Below, one piece after another: positions 1-6,785 of a stretch of 64,000 nucleotides of DNA (positions are counted from its first letter, which is position 1; the number at the start of each line of letters is the position of its first letter). The DNA is taken from positions 124,001 through 188,000 of the forward strand of contig NZ_JAEKIW010000001.1 in assembly GCF_016757965.1 (NCBI RefSeq), read 5' to 3'. Origin of the DNA: Archaeoglobus neptunius (GTDB taxonomy: Archaea > Halobacteriota > Archaeoglobi > Archaeoglobales > Archaeoglobaceae). The position numbers and the translations under genes are program-made. The notes beneath the pieces were generated by a model. The model was given only the letters and a program-made list of their open reading frames with translations. It was not told where the DNA came from and searched no databases.

Positions 1-37
1 AAGAAAATCAATTAAAAACAATCGTGGGCATTGCATC

Positions 38-688
38 ATGCGAGGCAAATGTTACATCTGCAACAAAACGTTCAGCAAGGCTGGAATGGTGAAACATATG
101 AAAACGCACCTGAAGAATAATGGAGATACAAGGCTTTTCCACGTCGTGGTTGATGGATTGTATCAGCCAGAGTACTGGCTTCACATCGAAATTCCCGCAG
201 ATGCCAAGTTTAAAGACCTTGATAAGTTCTTAAGAGAGATATGGCTTGAATGCTGCGGGCATTTGAGTGCTTTCGAAATTGACGGTGTCAACTATCATTC
301 CAAGTACTTTGATTTTGATCTGGACCCATCAGCGAGAGATACGGATATACCGCTGAGCAGAGTTCTAAGCGTGGGAATGGAGTTCTACCACATCTACGAC
401 TTTGGTTCTTCAACGGAGCTGAGGCTCAGGATTGTAGGAGAGAGAATGGGCAAAACTGAGGAGAAAGTCAGGATTCCTGCAAGGAACGAACCGCCCGACA
501 TAAGATGCAGTTGTGGTAAAAAGGCGAGATGGATCTGCATGCAGTGTTTTGTTGATAATCTGGGGGAGAACTGCTATTTCTGCGATGGATGTGCAAAAGA
601 GCACGAATGCGGCGAAGATATGCTTTTACCGGTGGTTAACTCACCAAGATGCGGTGTTTGTGGGTATGAAGGTGGTAAATACGATTGA
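38..688 (+). CDS. pRiA4b ORF-3-like protein with N-terminal C2H2 zinc finger
   Basis: The 216-residue product opens with a classical C2H2 zinc finger (C5, C8, H20, H24). Residues about 30-145 look like the plasmid pRiA4b ORF-3 fold (FHVVVDGLYQP, WLHIEIPADAKFKDLDKFLREIWLECCGHLSAF, YDFGSSTELRLRI). The C-terminal 60 residues hold many CxxC-type cysteines, probably one or two further zinc sites. The biochemical function of this family is not established; members are common on plasmids and beside recombinases, as here, where a broken tyrosine recombinase follows. Nothing upstream is visible because the gene starts 38 bases into the window. Family call is fairly confident, function unknown. Confidence 0.7.
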   Translation: MRGKCYICNKTFSKAGMVKHMKTHLKNNGDTRLFHVVVDGLYQPEYWLHIEIPADAKFKDLDKFLREIWLECCGHLSAFEIDGVNYHSKYFDFDLDPSARDTDIPLSRVLSVGMEFYHIYDFGSSTELRLRIVGERMGKTEEKVRIPARNEPPDIRCSCGKKARWICMQCFVDNLGENCYFCDGCAKEHECGEDMLLPVVNSPRCGVCGYEGGKYD

Positions 689-696
689 AAGGGTAA

Positions 697-1542
697 AATG
701 ATAAAGTTTGGCTTTACGAGCTGAAGAAAGAACTTGTGACAAGGAAATATAGCAGGAGAACGGTAAAGTTCTACCTGCATTACAATGAAGAATTTTTGAA
801 GTTCTACAATAAAAGCCCATACCAGGTATCAAATGAAGATGTGAGGGATTACCTGTATTATCTGGCAGAGAAGAAGAACTGTTCGGCTTCAACTCTGAAC
901 ATAGCAATAAATGCACTGAAGTTTTACTACGGCGAGGTGCTGAAGCGGAGATTTGCTTACAGCATCAGAAGGCCAAAGAAGGACAAAAGATTGCCTGTTG
1001 TTTTAGGTCAGGAGGAGGTTTCGATGATTTTGTCATCGATTACCAACATCAAGCAGAGGCTGATTTTAATGTTCATGTATTCCGCTGGGTTGAGAGTTGG
1101 AGAGGTTGTAAGGCTCAGGATTGAAGATGTTGATGTGAAGAGAAAATTGATCAGGGTAAGGGGTGGAAAGGGAAGAAAAGATCGCTATACAATTCTTTCC
1201 GAAGTTGCGATGGAAACTTTCAAGAATATATTGAAAGATGCAGGCCGGAAAAATGGCTTTTTCCGGGGCAGAGAAGAGATAAAAACATATCAACCAGAAC
1301 GGTTCAGGCAATCTTTGAAAAAGCAAAGGATAGGGCTGGAATAAAGAAGGACGCTACCGTTCACTCTTTATGACATTCATTCGCCACCCATCTGCTCGAA
1401 AGTGGATTTGAGATGCATTCAGGAGTTGCTTGGACACAAAAGCTCAAAAACGACAGAGATTTATACTCATGTAGCAATGAAAGATTTGAGGAGGATAAGA
1501 AGTCCACTGGATATGCTGGGAGGTGATAGAGGGAATGGTTGA
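697..1542 (+). pseudogene. tyrosine recombinase (XerC/XerA-like integrase), multiply disrupted
   Basis: The open part (GTG at 736 to 1344) encodes an N-terminal SAM-like core-binding domain and the start of the catalytic domain, with the first catalytic Arg in AGLRVGEVVRL. In a T5 run at 1258-1262 the frame slips: the family sequence FPGQRRDKNISTRTVQAIF continues in the next frame. There the box HSLRHSFATHL reads HSL-stop-HSFATHL, because TGA at 1371-1373 replaces the Arg codon of the HxxR motif. A second shift at about 1413-1417 is needed to reach [19 protein letters not shown] with the catalytic Tyr, ending [13 protein letters not shown] at 1542. Codons from 697 already read as family-like N-terminus without a start, so the 5' end is probably damaged too. 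No IntI-type extra helix is seen. Enzymatically dead as it stands. Confidence 0.88.
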
Positions 1543-1543
1543 A

Positions 1544-1638
1544 AAGTTCGTATATCCTGCCGAAAAGGAGATAGTATGAAATTCACATATCTTCCCAAAT
1601 TAGACCAAAAAGCGAAGTTCGTATATACTAAGTTCAAC
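1544..1638. repeat. three direct repeats before the first cassette: candidate attI-like site
   Basis: AAGTTCGTATAT occurs exactly at 1544-1555 and 1615-1626, with a 9/12 copy (AAATTCACATAT) at 1579-1590. Spacing is 35 and 36 bases. Six bases after the last copy comes GTTCAAC (1632-1638), the proposed start of the first cassette. Known integron attI sites carry recombinase-binding direct repeats next to the GTT crossover point, so the layout fits; the functional reading is inference. Confidence 0.5.
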
Positions 1639-1697
1639 GAAATGCTCGCTCCGGCGCCTAGATAGAATGATTTAAAAACATGAAAATAACTCATTAA

Positions 1698-3524
1698 TTG
1701 AGGAAACTAACCATGATGAAAAAGGCTGTGGTTTGGGATCCGGTAATGAGATCTTCAGCAAGAAAATATGACCCTTGTATACAGATAGAAAAAGGTAGGT
1801 GTAAAATAAAGTGCGAAGATTGTAAAATAACCCTTATTGCAGATAGATTTCTAGGTGAAGAATTTCAGAGAGAAATTTTAGGAAAACTTGGTAAAAGCAA
1901 AGGAAGATACCCATATGTGATAATCGTTGATACTCTTGGCTGTAATTTAAGGTGCTGGTTCTGCTATGCGTACAAATTTTTTGATAAAAGATCTGCGGAA
2001 GAAAACGATTGTGAAATTTCTTATGTCTCGCCTACAAGACTTGCCGAACAATTTGCTTGTAAAATTAGAAAATTATCAAAATTTGAAGAACTACTTAAGA
2101 TTGCAGAGGAAAAAGAAAAGAAGGATGGTGGATGTAAAGGAGCTGTTAAGCACCTAAAAATGAAGCTTCCTTTGATGAGGGTTAGAATATCTGGGGGTGA
2201 ACCAATTTTTTCTAATAAAGAAACTCTTTTAGACCCAATCGATCAAAATAACTTGATAATTTCGACGATAAAATTCTGGTTACAATTTTTTGAAGAATTA
2301 GATAAACATATTGGAGAAATCAAGAAGGAAGGAAAATTAAACATTATAGAGAAAAATAAAATAAAAAATAAAGAATGGAAAGGTGATCTCCCATTTCCAA
2401 CATGTATTGCAGAAAGACCTGGAAGATTAAATGTAAGATTCGATACAAATGGTATTTTGTTTGGGAATTGGAAAGTTGCAGAAGCTTTTATAGGAGGTTT
2501 ATTCGATCTTTTCAAACAAAACAAGTTGAATAATTTGTTTATACAAATTGATTATTCTTTTAAAGGAGCTACTCCTGTTGAATACTGGTGGTCACAACGA
2601 AAAAAGCTACCGGTTGATTCTTCAAAAATAAATTTTGATTACAAACTTGATGAACATCCTCAATGGAATGGGTATAAAAATATTATCGAAGTAATCAATA
2701 AATATTGTAAACAAGATAAAAGTTTCTCGGATTGTGTTGGAATTACGGTTGAAAAGGGAATTGATCATCATATCCCATATAAAACATACCTGTATTGCAG
2801 AGAAGCACTTAACTGGAGTAAATTTTCCGAGAAAACAGGAATAAAATTTTCTGTTGTAAACAATCCAATTGAAATGTTTAACTGGAGGAATTGGAGGCCG
2901 AAAACATGTTTTATAGAGAATGGTGCAAACATAAAGATAATTGATAAGAATGGTGACGAATTTGATCTAAGTAAGAATCCAGACATTGACGAATTTGATA
3001 GTTTTAGAAGAAAACATTATCCCGACTGTTATTTCTTAATTTACCCAATAGATGAGAAAATAACATTGAAGAAGAAACAAAAAGGAATTCGAAAAAGACT
3101 GCCACCCTCACAAACGAAACTAGTGGAAATAATACCTACAGGATGGGTATTCTCGGGGTCGCCAGTAAATTGGAAAGTTGCGTTGAAGGAAATGAAGTGG
3201 GGACTAAAGAAAAAACATGAAAAGATTTGGAAAAGAATAAGATCGGGTGACTACGTATTGTTTTATGTTACAAGACCCTACAGTAGAATTATAGGGTTTG
3301 CACGTGTGAAAAAAATAGTAGAAGAAGACCTCCCTCTCTGGCCAGACGAAATAAAAGAACACGAGGTAAAGTATCCCCTCAGAATTATCTTTGAAAAAGT
3401 TAAAATTATAGAAGATTGGAACAAAGGATTAAAACCTAGTAAACTAAATGTACGACATGGAATAAACCCAATATACGAAAGACAAGAATTAGAAACAATC
3501 ATTCAAAATTTAAGCAAACTATAA
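1698..3524 (+). CDS. radical SAM protein with C-terminal EVE/PUA-like domain
   Basis: 608 residues. A radical SAM core is shown by C82-x3-C86-x2-C89 (TLGCNLRCWFCYA) and the SAM-binding RISGGEPIF around residue 163. Before it lies a cysteine-rich stretch (C27, C35, C39, C42) that could hold another metal. After about residue 475 the sequence changes to an EVE-like module (GWVFSGSPVNWKVAL, RIRSGDYVLFYVT, IIGFARVKKIV, about 482-590). EVE domains belong to the PUA/YTH group and are thought to read modified bases in DNA or RNA. The substrate is unknown; it is not an obvious viperin or MoaA. The gene is much richer in A and T than its neighbours, and it sits alone between two attC-like boundaries, so it was probably acquired. 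ATG at 1713 or 1716 are alternative starts to TTG 1698. Confidence 0.8.
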   Translation: MRKLTMMKKAVVWDPVMRSSARKYDPCIQIEKGRCKIKCEDCKITLIADRFLGEEFQREILGKLGKSKGRYPYVIIVDTLGCNLRCWFCYAYKFFDKRSAEENDCEISYVSPTRLAEQFACKIRKLSKFEELLKIAEEKEKKDGGCKGAVKHLKMKLPLMRVRISGGEPIFSNKETLLDPIDQNNLIISTIKFWLQFFEELDKHIGEIKKEGKLNIIEKNKIKNKEWKGDLPFPTCIAERPGRLNVRFDTNGILFGNWKVAEAFIGGLFDLFKQNKLNNLFIQIDYSFKGATPVEYWWSQRKKLPVDSSKINFDYKLDEHPQWNGYKNIIEVINKYCKQDKSFSDCVGITVEKGIDHHIPYKTYLYCREALNWSKFSEKTGIKFSVVNNPIEMFNWRNWRPKTCFIENGANIKIIDKNGDEFDLSKNPDIDEFDSFRRKHYPDCYFLIYPIDEKITLKKKQKGIRKRLPPSQTKLVEIIPTGWVFSGSPVNWKVALKEMKWGLKKKHEKIWKRIRSGDYVLFYVTRPYSRIIGFARVKKIVEEDLPLWPDEIKEHEVKYPLRIIFEKVKIIEDWNKGLKPSKLNVRHGINPIYERQELETIIQNLSKL

Positions 3525-3546
3525 TCTTGGCGCCTCCGCTCGCACT

Positions 3547-3565
3547 CAAATCCCTTCGGGATTTG
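3547..3565. terminator. perfect stem-loop after the radical SAM gene
   Basis: CAAATCCC-TTC-GGGATTTG is a perfect 8-bp stem with a 3-base loop, 23 bases after the stop codon. There is no T-run directly after it, so termination is only one possibility; an mRNA 3' stabiliser or part of the recombination site are others. Confidence 0.4.
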
Positions 3566-3577
3566 CCCTATCGGGTC

Positions 3578-3655
3578 GTTGAACAGCGGATAAACGACTC
3601 GCTTACGCTCGTCCAAATGCCTTGTAGCACTTCGTTTATCCCCAAAACGTTAGGC
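3578..3655. repeat. attC-like recombination site A
   Basis: In order: left box GTTGAAC (3578-3584), stem arm GGATAAACGA (3588-3597), a 34-base centre, the exactly complementary arm TCGTTTATCC (3632-3641), and right box GTTAGGC (3649-3655), which fits the integron consensus GTTRRRY. Its 78 bases are in the normal attC range. The left box pairs with the start of cassette 1 and the right box with the left box of site B, as expected in a cassette array. Confidence 0.6.
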
Positions 3656-4199
3656 GAAATTTCTTATAATTGTAGTCAGTAGAAGGAGGCGTTGACAATG
3701 GAAATGAAAGTGAAGGATGTAACAGTCGGAGAGTTGAAGTCCTTGATATCAGATGCAGTCAAAGAAAGTCTTGAAGATTTAATCGAGGATATGGTGGCAC
3801 TTTCAAGCGATGAATACCTACGCTCAATTGAAGAGGCGAGAACTGATTATAAAGAGGGCAGAATAAAATATCTTGAGGAAATCTCTGATGTATAAAGTAG
3901 TATTTACCCAAAGGGCGTTGAAAGATTGGAAAAACCTTGATAAAGAGGCTCAAGATAGAATCGCTACGAAACTAAAGGAATATGCTAAGGAACCTTTTAA
4001 GTATGCCAGAAAATTGATACATCCCAAGATAGGAACATACAGATTCAGAATAGGTGATTATAGAGTCATATTTGATATTGATTTGGACACAGAAAGAGCA
4101 TTTACAAATGACGAAACTTCGCCTAACAGGAGCATATCCGACTTCACTTTGCTTAACCAAATTCCTCGCTTCACTCGGAACTTCGGATACTTCCAAACG
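3650..4199 (+). mobile_element. candidate integron-type cassette 2 (RelBE-type toxin-antitoxin)
   Basis: The start GTTAGGCGAAATTTC (3649-3663) and GAAACTTCGCCTAAC (4113-4127) are inverted copies with 14 of 15 bases paired, the outer 9 perfectly. The cassette carries a toxin-antitoxin pair, the most typical cargo of large integron arrays. The same repeats could be read as the ends of a small transposon, but they lie inside the stem-forming sites rather than outside them. Confidence 0.55.
3698..3895 (+). CDS. putative antitoxin of a RelBE/ParDE-type module
   Basis: A small acidic protein (65 residues) placed directly before a RelE-like toxin. A strong ribosome binding site (AAGGAGG) 8 bases upstream supports ATG 3698 over TTG 3692. 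The middle is helical and acidic (LISDAVKESLEDLIEDMVALSS), the tail charged (SIEEARTDYKEGRIKYLEEI), as in archaeal antitoxins that wrap around their toxin. It is expected to neutralise the toxin and repress the operon. The stop overlaps the toxin start region, giving translational coupling. Identification rests mainly on size and position. Confidence 0.65.
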   Translation: MEMKVKDVTVGELKSLISDAVKESLEDLIEDMVALSSDEYLRSIEEARTDYKEGRIKYLEEISDV

Positions 4200-4259
4200 T
4201 TAGCAAAAATTCCGCACGCTGCCTTGAAAATATTTAAAACTGAGAGTAAAATAAAGTAA
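3888..4259 (+). CDS. RelE/ParE-family toxin, C-terminus replaced by site-B sequence
   Basis: ATG 3888 gives MYKVVFTQRALKDWKNLDKEAQDRI, then YARKLIHPKIGTYRFRIGDYRVIFDID, which is clearly the RelE fold of ribosome-dependent mRNA interferases. Family members end about 15 residues later with a strand like IIVLRVGHRREVY. Here the match stops near codon 72 (about 4105), and the frame then runs through the attC-like site B for another 50 residues of non-family sequence. The last beta strand with conserved basic and aromatic residues is therefore missing. The toxin is probably weak or inactive. GAGG lies 12 bases before the start. Confidence 0.7.
   Translation: MYKVVFTQRALKDWKNLDKEAQDRIATKLKEYAKEPFKYARKLIHPKIGTYRFRIGDYRVIFDIDLDTERAFTNDETSPNRSISDFTLLNQIPRFTRNFGYFQTLAKIPHAALKIFKTESKIK
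4121..4205. repeat. attC-like recombination site B
   Basis: Left box GCCTAAC (4121-4127, consensus RYYYAAC), stem GGAGCATATCCGA (4129-4141) against TCGGATACTTCC (4183-4194) pairing with one unpaired extra base, then right box GTTAGCA (4199-4205). One-sided extra bases in the stem are a known hallmark of attC sites that sets strand choice. The 85-base length is typical. The right box departs from GTTRRRY in its last two positions. Confidence 0.55.
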
Positions 4260-4261
4260 TT

Positions 4262-4620
4262 AGGCGGCAAAAATGATCTCTTGACGAAATAAAGAAAACA
4301 CGAAAAAGAAATGGGCACCTACGGCTCTTATTTAAGAGGGGAGGCAAAAAAGGGAGTGATGTTGATATGTCTATGAAAAGGAAGATCGGTGATTACATAG
4401 AAGCTATGGTAATGCAATGGAATTTTTGGTATCCTTAACAAAGTCATCCGGATTCCATGTCTTTTGTAAAATTGTAGTTGGAAAAGAATATCCGACATTC
4501 CTTGGCGAAGTATAGCTGGAATGAGAGATAAGGTTATACATGCCTATAAGAGTTTGGGAGGTTGTAAAAAGAGATATGCCAAAGCTTAAGCCTACATTTG
4601 AACAGGAGTTAAAAGAATGA
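4262..4620 (+). pseudogene. remains of an MntA-HepT (nucleotidyltransferase-HEPN) toxin-antitoxin pair
   Basis: No intact gene lies here. In one frame MGTYGSYLRGEAKKG, followed after a shift by SDVDM, matches the GSxxRGEAxxxSDVD active-site region of minimal nucleotidyltransferases (MntA antitoxin). It runs within a few codons into KRKIGDYIEAM, then IAGMRDKVIHAYKSL and WEVVKRDMPKLKPTFEQELKE (to the stop at about 4618), matching the end of HepT HEPN ribonucleases including the R-x4-6-H element. The middle of both proteins is missing or in the wrong frame. This is a deleted, fused remnant, the content of the proposed third cassette. Confidence 0.65.
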
Positions 4621-4633
4621 ATTCAGCACCGAC

Positions 4634-4708
4634 AGCGAACATTCTGCGGGTTTTGCACCTGCTCTTTGGGTTACCCAACAATCCTTGTTTAAATGCAAAA
4701 ACGTTAAC
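4634..4708. repeat. possible degenerate attC-like site C
   Basis: TTTTGCA (4651-4657) and TGCAAAA (4694-4700) are inverted copies, followed by AACGTTAAC, recalling the AAACGTTAG end of sites A and B. The left box would be AGCGAAC (4634-4640), which matches the start of cassette 3 poorly. It lies where the accessory region ends, but alone it would not be convincing. Confidence 0.3.
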
Positions 4709-4754
4709 TGGTTAACTTAACATTTTATAACTGAAAATTCTAACAATTTTCTCC

Positions 4755-6008
4755 ATGAGAGGAGTTGTGAAAACGATCAGAAGTGCTGCTGTGATTGTCT
4801 TATTAGTGGCGCTGCTTTTGGCCGGCTGTGCCCAGCAAGCTGTTCAGCAACCGTCCGAATCCGAAAAGACCCCTACAACAGAAACGAAAGAACCCATTAA
4901 AATTGGTGCAGCAATTCCACTAACAGGCCCGGGTTCTCTCACGGGTTTAGAGTTGCAAAGAGGTATGAAACTTGCTGAAAAGGAGATAAATTCTGCAGGA
5001 GGAGTTCTGGGAAGACCTATTAAAATAATATTCGAAGACACTAAGACGAACCCTGACGCTGCAAAATCGGCAGTGAAAAGACTCGCCGAAATAGAGAATG
5101 TCGATGTTTTGACAGGAATAATGTCCAGCTCGGTGTTTGCAGGAGTTATACCGGATCTAAAAAGGTATCAAAAGGTGACGCTCATCGTTGGTGCCGCATA
5201 CTCTCCTTTCGAGGAAAAATTCAAAGATGATGACTGGTTCTTCCACGTACATCCGTACGATTACCACAACGTAAAGTTCTACGCAAAGTTCCTGAAGGAT
5301 ATTGGAGTAAAAAGCATAGTTCTGTTCTACGAAAGTGGAGCATTTGGAACCGGTTCCAAGAAACAGATAGAGGAGACTTTCCCCGATTACGGAATACAGG
5401 TTCTCGACTCGCTTGAATTTACAAGCGGTTCGGGAGATTTCAGGTCTCTGATAACCAGAGCAAAGCAGCTCAACCCTGATGCTTTGCTATGGGTCGGTTA
5501 CGAGGTTGACGCTTTGCCAATTGTTCTGCAATGTAAAGAACTCGACTTCAATCCGAAAATTATAGCCGGCAGCCCACCGAGCTGGTCAAAGGAGTTCATG
5601 CAATCTAAGGAGTCCGAGTACGTCATCGGCATATCCTACTGGAACGAATACCTACCAACGGAAGAAAGCAAGAAATTCGTAGAGAAGTACAAGGAAGAGT
5701 ACGGTGTTGCCCCACTCAACTATTTCGCAGTTATCGGCTATTCCACGATAATGGCTGTGGCTAAGGGAATAGAGAAGGCGGGAAGTGTGGAGAAAGATAA
5801 GTTGATAAAGGGTCTCGAACAGGTTGAGCTTAACACACCGATGGGCACACTGAGGTTCGCCCCAAGTAAGTACATAAAGCACCAAGGATTCACGGATGGG
5901 AACGGTGTCGGATTCCAGTGGAGGGAGAGTAAGCAAATCCCCGTATATCCGCCTGAAATAGCTGTGGAAAATGTAGTGTATCCGGTTCCAAAATGGTCAG
6001 AAAGGTAA
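4755..6008 (+). CDS. LivK-like substrate-binding lipoprotein of a branched-chain amino acid-type ABC transporter
   Basis: The protein (417 residues) starts with a signal peptide and lipobox LLAGC (C25), so it should be lipid-anchored outside the membrane. A Ser/Thr/Glu/Pro-rich linker leads to a periplasmic-binding-protein type 1 fold (IKIGAAIPLTGPGSLTGLELQRGMKLAEKEINSAGGVLGRPIKIIFEDTKTNP). This family binds Leu/Ile/Val, but members also bind amides, urea or aromatic acids, so the ligand is open. It is followed at once by the LivG and LivF ATPases, but no LivH/LivM permease genes are nearby. It is the first intact native-looking gene after the accessory region. Confidence 0.85.
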   Translation: MRGVVKTIRSAAVIVLLVALLLAGCAQQAVQQPSESEKTPTTETKEPIKIGAAIPLTGPGSLTGLELQRGMKLAEKEINSAGGVLGRPIKIIFEDTKTNPDAAKSAVKRLAEIENVDVLTGIMSSSVFAGVIPDLKRYQKVTLIVGAAYSPFEEKFKDDDWFFHVHPYDYHNVKFYAKFLKDIGVKSIVLFYESGAFGTGSKKQIEETFPDYGIQVLDSLEFTSGSGDFRSLITRAKQLNPDALLWVGYEVDALPIVLQCKELDFNPKIIAGSPPSWSKEFMQSKESEYVIGISYWNEYLPTEESKKFVEKYKEEYGVAPLNYFAVIGYSTIMAVAKGIEKAGSVEKDKLIKGLEQVELNTPMGTLRFAPSKYIKHQGFTDGNGVGFQWRESKQIPVYPPEIAVENVVYPVPKWSER

Positions 6009-6047
6009 TTAATTTTAAATTTTTTAGATTTTTATCAAGGTGATCAC

Positions 6048-6785
6048 GTGGCAATAATCGAAGGTATAAACCTGACTAAGAGATTTGGAGGACTGGTGGC
6101 AGTAAATGAGCTGAGCTTCGAGCTGAATGATCGAGAGATTCTGTCAATCATCGGACCGAATGGAGCTGGAAAAACGACTTTACTGAACCTGATATCGGGA
6201 GTTTACTATCCCGATAGTGGAAAATTGATGTATAAAGGCAGAGACATAACCAAATTGGGGCCGGATGCAAGATGTAAAATGGGCATAGGTAGAACCTTTC
6301 AAATTCTCTCCCCTTTACCAGACCTGAGTGTTCTAGAAAATGTCATGGTCGGTTGTCTTTTCGGTAGAGGGGGCAAAATATCAATTTCCGAGGCCAGAAA
6401 AGAGGCAACAAAGGTTCTTGAGTTCGTCGAGCTATCGGAAAAAGCAGATTACGGAATTGAATCACTGACCACTCTGGAGCTGAAAAAACTTGAATTGGCA
6501 CGAGCTCTGGCAACAGAACCCGAAATTTTGCTTTTAGACGAGATAATGACCGGCCTCGCCGCACATGAACTCGACGAGTTTCTACCTCTGGTCGGAAGGA
6601 TAAGGGAGGAAGGGATATCTATCATTCTGATAGAGCACGTTATGAAGGTTGTAAAGAAGGTATCCGACAGGGTTATCGTCATGGATCAGGGCAGAAAGAT
6701 CGCAGAAGGGGTGTACGAAGATGTTGCAAAAAATCCGGAAGTTGTAAAGGCCTATCTGGGTGAGGCGTATGAAAGTCTTGCTTGA
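6048..6785 (+). CDS. LivG-like ABC transporter ATPase
   Basis: 245 residues with Walker A GPNGAGKTT (36-44) and Walker B EILLLDEI. The HAAT-type ABC family is shown by GIGRTFQILSPLPDLSVLENVMVG and the closing IEHVMKVVKKVSDRVIVMDQGRKIAEG. The signature loop is unusual: LTTLELKKLELARAL stands where LSGGQ or LPYGQQRRLEIARAL is expected, as in some LivG proteins. GTG is chosen as start because AAGGTGAT precedes it. It should energise uptake together with LivF and the lipoprotein upstream, on the inner face of the membrane. Confidence 0.85.
   Translation: MAIIEGINLTKRFGGLVAVNELSFELNDREILSIIGPNGAGKTTLLNLISGVYYPDSGKLMYKGRDITKLGPDARCKMGIGRTFQILSPLPDLSVLENVMVGCLFGRGGKISISEARKEATKVLEFVELSEKADYGIESLTTLELKKLELARALATEPEILLLDEIMTGLAAHELDEFLPLVGRIREEGISIILIEHVMKVVKKVSDRVIVMDQGRKIAEGVYEDVAKNPEVVKAYLGEAYESLA

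Larger units (their letters stand above)
1633..3649 (+). mobile_element. candidate integron-type cassette 1 (radical SAM-EVE)
   Basis: Its start GTTCAACGA (1632-1640) and the left box of its closing site TCGTTGAAC (3576-3584) form a perfect 9-base inverted repeat. This is what integron chemistry predicts, since the first bases of a cassette come from its own attC. It contains one gene in the array direction. Boundaries are inferred from the GTT crossover rule. Confidence 0.55.

Noticed and set aside
697-1542. Recombinase as a true IntI integrase
   Set aside because: The extra helix region that defines IntI, before the HxxR box, is not present; it reads as an ordinary XerC/XerA-like protein.
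1698-3524. Radical SAM protein as a viperin (antiviral ddhCTP synthase)
   Set aside because: It has the CxxxCxxC motif, but I do not see the viperin-specific sequence around the cluster or C-terminus, and it carries an EVE-like domain that viperins lack.
3649-4127. Cassette 2 as a small transposon (MITE-like) with 15-base terminal inverted repeats
   Set aside because: The inverted copies coincide with the outer boxes of stem-forming sites, the same logic holds for the neighbouring cassette 1, and I see no target-site duplication. Kept as an alternative in the evidence, not as the call.
4634-4708. Site C as a third full attC
   Set aside because: The stem is short and the left box pairs poorly with the start of cassette 3. 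It is listed only as a weak repeat.
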